DNA of 5,282 bases, taken from assembly GCA_947625995.1 (NCBI GenBank), contig CANQQN010000133.1, forward strand, positions 1-5,282. The letters run 5' to 3'. Made by a program: the position numbers and the translations under genes. Below are positions 1 through 5,115 of the stretch, piece by piece. Each line of letters begins with the position of its first letter. The first letter of the stretch is position 1. Source of the DNA: an uncultured Lachnospiraceae bacterium (lineage in GTDB: Bacteria; Bacillota; Clostridia; Lachnospirales; Lachnospiraceae). The notes beneath the pieces were generated by a model. The model was not told where the DNA came from. It did not search any database and was given only the letters and a program-made list of their open reading frames with translations.

Positions 1-11
1 GGAAACACAAT

Positions 12-518
12 ATGAGCATAAACCGTGTTGCATTGCTGATTTTTCTGTCTGTAAGCGCAGGTACAGATCTCTGCGATGGCAAGATCTATAATGGTTGGGT
101 TGCGGGAGGAAGTATGCTGGCGATCCTGCTTTGTCTTGGGAATGATGCTGGCAGGCTTTTGGACAGGCTGGCAGGCGCGCTTCTGCCGATCTTGCTGCTG
201 TTGTTTTTCTTTCGTCTGGGAATGCTTGGAGGAGGCGACCTGAAGCTGTTGTCCATGACCGGCTGTTTTCTGGGAAGCAGAGGGATCCTGTGCTGCATGG
301 CCCTTGCCTTCCTGACAGGCGCGGGGGTTTCCCTTGGCAGGATGCTTGGAAGCGGTACGCTTTGGGCGCGCCTTGGCAAGCTTAGCTGTTATATCAGGGA
401 CAGTTTTTTGCGCCGGCGGCTGGAGCCCTATGAAGCTTCCATACCGAAGGAGGCGGGGATTCACCTTTCGGTTCCCATACTGATCGGCACGTGGATGTAT
501 ATGGAGGGGATGCTTTGA
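12..518 (+). CDS. Prepilin peptidase, TadV/CpaA-like (peptidase family A24)
   Basis: A 168-residue integral membrane aspartic peptidase that should cleave the leader of the Flp-type pilin at the cytoplasmic face of the membrane. The family's two catalytic aspartates are visible: D19 in a T-D-L-x-D-G-K-I-x-N context and D76 in the G-G-G-D-L-K-L-L motif (the GxGD signature). Hydrophobic stretches lie near residues 5-17, 30-43, 53-70, 92-107 and 150-165, which fits a polytopic protein. It is the short A24 form, without the N-terminal methyltransferase domain of PilD-type enzymes, as is usual for Tad systems. The ATG at 12 is preceded by GGA at bases 1-3, probably the end of a Shine-Dalgarno site cut by the window edge. 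Its stop codon overlaps the TTG start of the next gene by four bases, suggesting coupled translation. The family assignment is firm; the substrate is inferred from the pilin gene at 5116. Confidence 0.9.
   Translation: MSINRVALLIFLSVSAGTDLCDGKIYNGWVAGGSMLAILLCLGNDAGRLLDRLAGALLPILLLLFFFRLGMLGGGDLKLLSMTGCFLGSRGILCCMALAFLTGAGVSLGRMLGSGTLWARLGKLSCYIRDSFLRRRLEPYEASIPKEAGIHLSVPILIGTWMYMEGML
503..509 (+). promoter_or_regulatory. Ribosome binding site that fixes the TTG start at 515
   Basis: GGAGGGG lies five bases upstream of the TTG at 515, inside the last codons of the prepilin peptidase gene. An in-frame GTG at 491 would add eight residues, but the purine-rich site would then fall inside the coding region and would not serve that start. 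The TTG start gives the four-base overlap TTGA with the preceding stop and an N-terminus that begins directly at the first receiver-like strand (MNHYFVICD). Confidence 0.75.
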
Positions 519-1492
519 ACCATTACTTTGTGATCTGTGATCGGGAGGAAGCCTATGTGGAGCGGTTTACCGCTCTGTTAAATGAACGAAAGCTTGTGCC
601 ATGGCGGATAGAAGGCGTCACAGATCCGGAATCTCTGGAGGAATTTTGCAGAACCCACAGGGTGGAGGTGCTGCTGATGGAGGAGGAACTGTTCCGGGAA
701 CGGACCGGGCAGTTTGCGGCAAAGAAAACGCTGCTGCTCACTGCCCTGCCTTCCCGTGAAACAGAGGATATTCTGTTTAAATACCAGTCTGTGGTGGAGA
801 TGATGGAGAAGATCATGTGCTGTCAAAAGGAGGAAGCGATGCCCGTAAGCATACATCCGGTACAGCTTGTTGGGATCTATTCTCCCGTGAAGCGTTGCCA
901 GAAGACATTGTTTGCATTGTCTATGGGTCAGATCTTAGCAAAGGAACAGGCGGTGCTGTACCTGAATTTTTCTTCTCTGTCGGGGCTGCAGGTGCTTCTG
1001 GGCAAAGAGCAGGAGGCGGATCTTTCGGACTTGCTCTACCTGATGGCGCAGGGAAGAAAGAAACCGGATATCTGGAAAACCCGCTGTATACAGACCATCA
1101 ACAATCTGGATTATATCCTGCCCGTCCAGTCGCCTGCGGATCTGCATGATACGGACGCGTCCGCATTTTCGGAGATACTTCGGATCCTGCGGGAGTCAGG
1201 GGATTACCGTACCATACTGCTGGAGCTTGACGAGAGTTGTCCCGCCTGTCTTTCCCTTCTTCAGGAATGCAGCGCCATCTATATGCCGGTGGAGGAAGAT
1301 ACATTGTCCGCGGCTCAGTTGGGACAGTACGAGCAGCTGCTTGGGCGCATGGGAAGTTCCTCGGTTCTGAAAAAGACTATCCGTATCCGCCCTCCGTGGC
1401 ACAGCGGCATGGGAGAAAAGGGGCAGTTTGTGGAACAGCTTGTATGGGGAGAACTGGGAGATTATGTAAGGAGACTTCTCTGGGGGAAATAA
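515..1492 (+). CDS. CpaE/TadZ-like pilus localisation protein with degenerate P-loop
   Basis: A 325-residue soluble protein counted from the TTG at 515. Residues 1-105 look like a receiver-type fold: strands at NHYFVICD, VEVLLM and KTLLLTAL, and a YQSVVEMMEKI helix. The usual phospho-acceptor Asp position after the third strand is occupied by Met55/Glu56, so it is probably a pseudo-receiver. Residues 117-325 resemble the MinD/ParA-like ATPase domain of CpaE/TadZ: a strand QLVGIYSP, then PVKRCQKT in the Walker A place, then VLYLNF, then YRTILLELDE in the Walker B place. The normal KGGxGKT pattern is lost; only K130-T131 remain. TadZ/CpaE proteins place the Tad machine in the cell, often at a pole, and some family members also have poor Walker motifs, so a scaffold role is more likely than strong ATPase activity. 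It sits between the peptidase and cpaF genes, one base before the latter. The family call rests on domain order and context. Confidence 0.8.
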   Translation: MNHYFVICDREEAYVERFTALLNERKLVPWRIEGVTDPESLEEFCRTHRVEVLLMEEELFRERTGQFAAKKTLLLTALPSRETEDILFKYQSVVEMMEKIMCCQKEEAMPVSIHPVQLVGIYSPVKRCQKTLFALSMGQILAKEQAVLYLNFSSLSGLQVLLGKEQEADLSDLLYLMAQGRKKPDIWKTRCIQTINNLDYILPVQSPADLHDTDASAFSEILRILRESGDYRTILLELDESCPACLSLLQECSAIYMPVEEDTLSAAQLGQYEQLLGRMGSSSVLKKTIRIRPPWHSGMGEKGQFVEQLVWGELGDYVRRLLWGK

Positions 1493-1493
1493 C

Positions 1494-2795
1494 ATGCCGG
1501 AGAAAAAAAGCGGGCAGCCGCAGTTTGAAAGCCAGCCCTTTTTCCAACAGCTGCAGGAAGCGGTCACGGAGCAGATCGACCGTTCCAAGGATATTTCCGA
1601 CGAGGAGGTTCTGGAGCGGATCGACGGGCTTTTGACGGATAAAAAAATTCTTCCCTTTATGACGCTTTCCATGCGTCGCGCGCTCCGGACGGAGTTGTTC
1701 AATTCCCTGCGCAGACTGGGGATTTTGCAGGAGTTATTGGACGATAACGAAGTGACGGAGATCATGATCAATGGCACAGAAAATATTTTTGTAGAAAAAA
1801 GAGGCAGGATCTATCAGTGGCACAAGCGCTTTGTATCGAAGAGAAAGCTGGAGGATGTGATCCAGCAGATCGTAGGGAAGACCAACCGACAGGTTAATGA
1901 ATCCTCGCCTATTGTGGACACAAGGCTGGAAAACGGATCCAGAGTCAATGTGGTGATGGCTCCGGTTGCTCTTAACGGGCCGGTGGTCACGATCCGGCGG
2001 TTTCCGGATAAACCGATCTCCATGGAGGATCTGCTGCGGTTCGGCACTTTGAACAGGGAGTGCGCCGCATTCTTGAAAAAGCTGGTGATGGCCGGCTACA
2101 ATCTGTTTATCAGCGGAGGTACAGGCTCCGGTAAAACTACATTTCTTAATGTCTTGTCAGATTATATTCCAAAAGATGAAAGAGTCATTACGATCGAGGA
2201 CTCGGCGGAACTACAATTGAAAAATCTCCCGAATCTGGTGCGGCTGGAAACCCGGATGGCGGACAGCGAGGGCAACCATGCCCTGACTATGCGAGATCTG
2301 ATCCGTTCTGCGCTGCGCATGCGTCCGGACCGTATTGTAGTTGGGGAGGTGCGTGGAAGCGAGGCCATCGATATGCTGCAGGCGTTCAATACGGGCCACG
2401 ACGGTTCTCTGTCCACGGGCCACGCCAACAGCCCCGCAGACATGCTTGCAAGGCTGGAGACCATGATCCTTATGGGAATGGATATACCCTTAGAGGCAGT
2501 GCGCAGACAACTGGCTTCAGGCATTGACATCATTATCCATCTTGGGCGCGTCAGGGACAAAAGCCGCAAAGTTCTTGAGATCGCGGAAATTATCGGGTTT
2601 GAAGAAGGCGAAATCCGGTTGTCCGCACTGTATCGGTTTCAGGAAACAGGCGGTTTCAAAGGTGATGCGCCAAAAGGAGAAGCGCCCAAGGTCTATGGTA
2701 CGCTGCAAAAAACAGGCACATTAAAAAATCGAGAAAAACTGCAGTCCGCCGGAATTTCTCTGAAGGAGGGAACCAATGAAGCCGATCCGGTATGA
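1494..2795 (+). CDS. cpaF: Type II/IV secretion ATPase, CpaF/TadA-like
   Basis: A 433-residue cytoplasmic hexameric ATPase that should power Flp pilus assembly through the platform proteins encoded just downstream. All hallmarks of the PulE/VirB11 superfamily are intact: the N-terminal domain with LLDDNEVTEIMING (81-94) and the TRLENGSRVNVV segment (143-154), Walker A GGTGSGKTT (208-216), the Asp box VITIEDSAEL (231-240), Walker B RIVVGEVRG with E285 (280-288), and the His box GHDGSLSTGHAN (301-312). The C-terminal tail YGTLQKTGTLKNREKL matches the usual CpaF ending, so the protein is full length. Between core and tail is a short linker with a GDAPK-GEAPK tandem. The ATG is one base after the preceding stop, with GGGGGA at 1482-1487 as a modest ribosome site. 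The last 20 bases overlap the next gene. Nothing in the sequence suggests inactivation. Confidence 0.96.
   Translation: MPEKKSGQPQFESQPFFQQLQEAVTEQIDRSKDISDEEVLERIDGLLTDKKILPFMTLSMRRALRTELFNSLRRLGILQELLDDNEVTEIMINGTENIFVEKRGRIYQWHKRFVSKRKLEDVIQQIVGKTNRQVNESSPIVDTRLENGSRVNVVMAPVALNGPVVTIRRFPDKPISMEDLLRFGTLNRECAAFLKKLVMAGYNLFISGGTGSGKTTFLNVLSDYIPKDERVITIEDSAELQLKNLPNLVRLETRMADSEGNHALTMRDLIRSALRMRPDRIVVGEVRGSEAIDMLQAFNTGHDGSLSTGHANSPADMLARLETMILMGMDIPLEAVRRQLASGIDIIIHLGRVRDKSRKVLEIAEIIGFEEGEIRLSALYRFQETGGFKGDAPKGEAPKVYGTLQKTGTLKNREKLQSAGISLKEGTNEADPV
2661..2690 (+). repeat. Tandem 15-base repeat coding GDAPK-GEAPK in the CpaF linker
   Basis: Two adjacent 15-base units (2661-2675 and 2676-2690) match at 11 of 15 positions by eye and encode the pentapeptides GDAPK and GEAPK. 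They fall in a Gly/Pro/Lys-rich linker between the ATPase core and the C-terminal tail. It looks like a diverged local duplication; a chance resemblance in a low-complexity linker is also possible. Confidence 0.45.
2763..2770 (+). promoter_or_regulatory. Strong ribosome binding site of the tadB-like gene, inside cpaF
   Basis: AAGGAGGG lies five bases before the ATG at 2776 and is embedded in the final codons of cpaF. It supports the ATG at 2776 as the real start even though that makes a 20-base overlap with cpaF, and it suggests coupled translation of the ATPase and the platform protein. Confidence 0.75.
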
Positions 2796-3519
2796 CCGTT
2801 ATTTTCTAAATAAAAAAGAATTGTTGGCAATTATGGCAAAGGGGCTTCTGGTACTGGCCATCCTTGCCCGGCTGTTTTATGATTCCTTTTTTGCGCTGCT
2901 GTTTTTGTGGCCGGCTTTGTTTCTGATCCTAAAACAGGATATAGAAAAAAAGAAAGAAACCCGTCTGAAAGAATTAAGCGGGGAATTCCGGGACGGTATT
3001 CTTGCGGTTTCCGGCGCTCTTTCCGCGGGATATTCTGTGGAAAACGCTTTTTCGGAGGCTTTAAAAGAACTGGAGTATCTTTACGGAAGGGAGCGTCCGA
3101 TCATCAGCGAATTCCAATACATTGTGGGCGGCATCGGAATGAACCAGCCTGTGGAGACCTTGTTGTATGATTTTGCGCGGCGCAGCGATCTGGAGGATGT
3201 ACAGATGTTTGCAGAAGTGTTTGCAGTGTGCAAGCGTACCGGCGGAAATATCAAAGAGGTGATCTCCAATACGGCTGCCCGTATCGGAGAAAAGGAAGAT
3301 ATCCGCAGGGAGATCGATACTTTTTTAAGCGCAAAGAAGCTGGAACAGAGGATCATGAACGTGGTGCCGGCGGCCATATTGCTTTATGTGAAGATCACAT
3401 CGCCGGGGTTTTTGGAGGGACTGTACGGGAACGCGGCGGGAATATCCGTGATGACAATCTGCCTCCTTGTATACGGCGGCGCGTATGCCCTGTCGGAAAA
3501 GCTTTTAAAGATTGAATGA
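2776..3519 (+). CDS. tadB: TadB-like type II secretion F-domain platform protein
   Basis: A 247-residue membrane protein of the T2SSF/GspF superfamily, expected to form the inner-membrane platform on which CpaF acts. Hydrophobic segments are seen at about 20-33 and 37-53, then a cytoplasmic region (about 54-195) with the family pattern ELSGEFRDGILAVSGALSAGYSVENAF (68-92), a RSDLEDVQMFAEVFAVCKRTGGNIKEVI block (136-163) and AKKLEQRIMNVVPA (186-199). Further hydrophobic stretches lie at about 197-208 and 222-240. The T-G-G-N (155-158) and the charged helix that follows are typical of TadB. The length is slightly short for TadB, with the difference at the N-terminus. It follows cpaF with a 20-base overlap and precedes the TadC-like gene by 15 bases. 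Assignment as TadB rather than TadC rests on gene order and the TGGN-type motif. Confidence 0.9.
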   Translation: MKPIRYDRYFLNKKELLAIMAKGLLVLAILARLFYDSFFALLFLWPALFLILKQDIEKKKETRLKELSGEFRDGILAVSGALSAGYSVENAFSEALKELEYLYGRERPIISEFQYIVGGIGMNQPVETLLYDFARRSDLEDVQMFAEVFAVCKRTGGNIKEVISNTAARIGEKEDIRREIDTFLSAKKLEQRIMNVVPAAILLYVKITSPGFLEGLYGNAAGISVMTICLLVYGGAYALSEKLLKIE

Positions 3520-3520
3520 T

Positions 3521-3526
3521 AGGAGG
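3521..3526 (+). promoter_or_regulatory. Ribosome binding site that fixes the TTG start at 3535
   Basis: A perfect AGGAGG begins one base after the stop of the tadB-like gene and lies eight bases before the TTG at 3535. No ATG or GTG with comparable spacing is available in that frame, and the next in-frame ATG (3592, residue 20) would drop a basic N-terminal stretch without having a ribosome site. The TTG is therefore the favoured start. Confidence 0.75.
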
Positions 3527-3534
3527 CGTTTTCG

Positions 3535-4917
3535 TTGAAAAAACATAGATCGCCGCTGCGAGGCGTCTGCCGCCGGATCTGCCGGAGCTATATGGGCACA
3601 AAAACAGAAAAACGCCGGCGGGCAAAGGTGCGGGAAAAACTGTGCTGTCTGCAGCCTATGGAGCCTGCCGGCAGACTCCTTGAAACTTATTATGCGGAGA
3701 ATCTGAAGACGGCGCTTTTCATTATGGCCGTTGGGTTCTTGCTGGCGGCAGTCGCGATCCTGCAGGGCGGCGGCCGGAAAACGGACAATGTGACGGAGAT
3801 ATCCAGAAATACCCATGGGAGCGGCGTCAGTGAAAAAGATCTGCAGGTGACCATTGGGGGACAGCCTGCGGGGACCCTTCACATTACAGTGCAGGAGCAG
3901 GCGTACACAGAGGAGGAAACGCTGCAAAAGCTAAAAAATGCGGCGGAAAAACTTGACGCGGAAATTTTGGGCGAAAATCCTTCTTTGAATGACGTTTCGG
4001 AGGATCTTTGGCTGCCTGTGGAGCTTGAAGACGGGTTTATCACGGTCTGTTGGGAGTCCGACGATCCGCAGGTGTTGGAAGCAAGTGGCAGCGTACATAC
4101 GGATAAAGTCTCAAAAGAAGGCGTCAAGGTCAATCTGAAAGCCGTTCTCTCAGCGCAGGAGCAAGAATACAGCCGGTCATGGGAGGTGTTGGTAAAGCCG
4201 CGAGCGTTTACTGAAAATGAGGAAAGGCTGGAGGAACTGAGAATTCAGATCGAGGATATGGAGAGATTCCGTCCCGCGGCTCCCGTTTTGCCGCTGCCCC
4301 AAAAGATCCAAGGGCAGCAGGTGACCTACCGGGAGGATGGAGAGGATGGCATTCGGTGGCCTGTGTTTCTGCTGCTGCCTGTCCTTGCCGTGATTCTGTC
4401 CGTGAGCGGAAAAGAGGCGGAATTGGAAAGAAAAGTCCGCAGCCGGGACAGGCAATTGATGCTGGATTATCCGGGGATCATTCACAAGCTGACGCTTTTG
4501 CTTGGCGCCGGGCTGACCGTTTCCGACGCGTGGGGCAGGGTCACCATGGAATATGTGCGCCGCAGGGAGGAAGGCGGAAAGCGCCGGTATGCGTATGAAG
4601 AGATGCTGCTTTCATACAGGGAAATGCAGGGCGGTATGCCACAGACTGACGTATATGACAGATTCGGACGCAGATGCAGGCTGACCGGTTATGTGAAGCT
4701 TGGCGCTCTTCTGAAACAAAATCTTACAAAAGGCAGCAGCGGCCTTATCCAGCTTCTGACATATGAAGGCGTACAGGCGTCCGAAGAACAGAAGAGCGTG
4801 GTGAAGCGCATGGGAGAGGAGGCGGCTACGAAGCTGCTTTTGCCCATGTTTCTCATGCTGGCCGTTGTGATCGTCATATTGATCGTTCCCGCCGTAATGG
4901 CCATGGGGATCTCCTGA
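3535..4917 (+). CDS. TadC-like platform protein with an extracytoplasmic Ig-like domain
   Basis: A 460-residue membrane protein, much longer than usual TadC proteins (about 300 residues). Residues 1-57 are basic and should be cytoplasmic; 58-76 form the first membrane span (LFIMAVGFLLAAVAIL). Residues 77-273 form a polar, acidic domain outside the membrane. In it are a short strand region (102-120), a helix (about 126-145) and, at about 148-222, a pattern typical of atrophied bacterial Ig-like domains: SLNDVSEDLWLP, ITVCWESDDPQVL with W173, SGSVHT, VNLKAVLS and a closing EVLVKP. A charged helix (226-247) and an LPLPQKIQGQQVTY segment lead to the second span (about 274-290). Residues 300-430 match the F-domain: LDYPGIIHKLTLLLGAGLTVSDAW (310-333) and a YVKLGALLKQNLTKG block (386-400). 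A final span lies at 433-457. The N-terminal positive charge places the insert outside. TadC identity comes from the C-terminal half and position; the Ig call is by pattern only. Confidence 0.85.
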   Translation: MKKHRSPLRGVCRRICRSYMGTKTEKRRRAKVREKLCCLQPMEPAGRLLETYYAENLKTALFIMAVGFLLAAVAILQGGGRKTDNVTEISRNTHGSGVSEKDLQVTIGGQPAGTLHITVQEQAYTEEETLQKLKNAAEKLDAEILGENPSLNDVSEDLWLPVELEDGFITVCWESDDPQVLEASGSVHTDKVSKEGVKVNLKAVLSAQEQEYSRSWEVLVKPRAFTENEERLEELRIQIEDMERFRPAAPVLPLPQKIQGQQVTYREDGEDGIRWPVFLLLPVLAVILSVSGKEAELERKVRSRDRQLMLDYPGIIHKLTLLLGAGLTVSDAWGRVTMEYVRRREEGGKRRYAYEEMLLSYREMQGGMPQTDVYDRFGRRCRLTGYVKLGALLKQNLTKGSSGLIQLLTYEGVQASEEQKSVVKRMGEEAATKLLLPMFLMLAVVIVILIVPAVMAMGIS

Positions 4918-4927
4918 AAAAGGAGTA

Positions 4928-4964
4928 GTGTGAGAAATCACGCGGATGCGCGGATTTTTCACAC
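4928..4964 (+). repeat. Near-perfect 16-bp inverted repeat just after the TadC-like gene
   Basis: GTGTGAGAAATC (4928-4939) pairs with GATTTTTCACAC (4953-4964) over 12 pairs, one of them G-U. After a single unpaired A at 4940, CGCG (4941-4944) pairs with CGCG (4949-4952) around a GATG tetraloop. It begins ten bases after the stop codon of the TadC-like gene. The next bases are CGGGATTTG rather than a T-run, so it is not a canonical terminator. Candidates are an mRNA 3'-end stabiliser or processing site between machinery and pilin, a hairpin ending a transcript in another way, or a copy of a dispersed palindromic element. Confidence 0.75.
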
Positions 4965-4966
4965 CG

Positions 4967-5071
4967 GGATTTGAAGCGTCCCAAATCCTATTGATGGCAG
5001 ATGAAAAACTGCATCCACAGTTTTCATCGCCCCGACGCGCAAACGCTCCGGAATGGAGAGTTTTAGGATTT
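4967..5071 (+). promoter_or_regulatory. Candidate structured RNA leader with competing helices
   Basis: GGATTTG (4967-4973) can pair with CAAATCC (4982-4988) around an eight-base loop. The overlapping AAATCCTA (4983-4990) can instead pair with TAGGATTT (5064-5071), closing a multi-branch fold. Inside that fold is a long hairpin at 4996-5031: GGC/GCC, then GATGAAAAACTG with CAGTTTTCATC, with two unpaired A bases. A small CTCC/GGAG hairpin lies at 5046-5058. The loop of the first hairpin contains GCGTC (4976-4980), which is complementary to GACGC (5034-5038), so a pseudoknot is possible. I do not recognise a known riboswitch class. The helices are visible in the sequence; regulatory function is inference. 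Confidence 0.4.
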
Positions 5072-5100
5072 TCGGCAAGACGGAAGTATTTTAGTTTAGA

Positions 5101-5108
5101 AAGGAAGG
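5101..5108 (+). promoter_or_regulatory. Ribosome binding site of the pilin gene
   Basis: AAGGAAGG, seven bases before the ATG at 5116, lies within a purine-only tract that runs from about 5099 to the start codon. It supports the ATG at 5116 and suggests efficient translation, as expected for a pilin needed in many copies. Confidence 0.7.
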
Positions 5109-5115
5109 AAAGAGA

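Larger units (their letters stand above)
4918..5115 (+). other. Non-coding gap rich in inverted repeats, leader of the pilin gene
   Basis: This 198-base stretch is the only sizeable gap in the window and holds no convincing gene. It contains several inverted repeats (4928-4964, 4967-4988, 4996-5031, 4983-4990 with 5064-5071) and ends in the pilin ribosome site. No hairpin is followed by a run of T, so a standard intrinsic terminator is not seen and read-through from the upstream genes is likely. TATTTT at 5087-5092 could serve as a -10 box, but no good -35 box lies 16-18 bases upstream, so a promoter is not called. The likely role is setting pilin mRNA level, stability or processing relative to the machinery genes; that role is inference. 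Confidence 0.6.

Noticed and set aside
1196..1777. A 193-codon open frame on the minus strand
   Set aside because: It lies opposite the CpaE-like and cpaF genes, is Ser/Arg/Lys-rich without domain-like patterning, spans the junction of two well-supported genes and has no neighbours on that strand.
2162..2569. A 135-codon minus-strand open frame opposite the cpaF ATPase core
   Set aside because: It is a shadow of the highly conserved Walker/Asp/His-box region, with repetitive Ser/Arg/Ile composition and no support as a protein.
3505..3927. A 140-codon minus-strand open frame opposite the start of the TadC-like gene
   Set aside because: It conflicts with a well-supported start and membrane span on the plus strand; its His/Leu/Arg-rich translation looks like a complement artefact.
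4333..4349. Short direct repeat GAGGATGG twice with a nine-base period
   Set aside because: It encodes an EDGEDG run in a linker and is too short to be treated as a repeat element.
4928..4964. Intrinsic transcription terminator after the TadC-like gene
   Set aside because: The hairpin is strong, but it is followed by CGGGATTTG and not by a T-run, so it does not meet the usual criteria.
5018..5058. c-di-GMP-I (GEMM) riboswitch core, because GACGC, CAAA and CTCCGG look vaguely like its second half
   Set aside because: The conserved first half before the first stem is absent and the spacing does not match; the likeness is probably chance.
5046..5064. Terminator-like CTCC/GGAG hairpin followed by AGTTTT
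   Set aside because: The stem is only four pairs and the T-run is short and offset; it is more likely a minor element of the leader fold.
5061..5092. Promoter of the pilin gene with TATTTT as -10 box
   Set aside because: No hexamer resembling TTGACA is found at 16-18 bases upstream; the best match has three of six bases.
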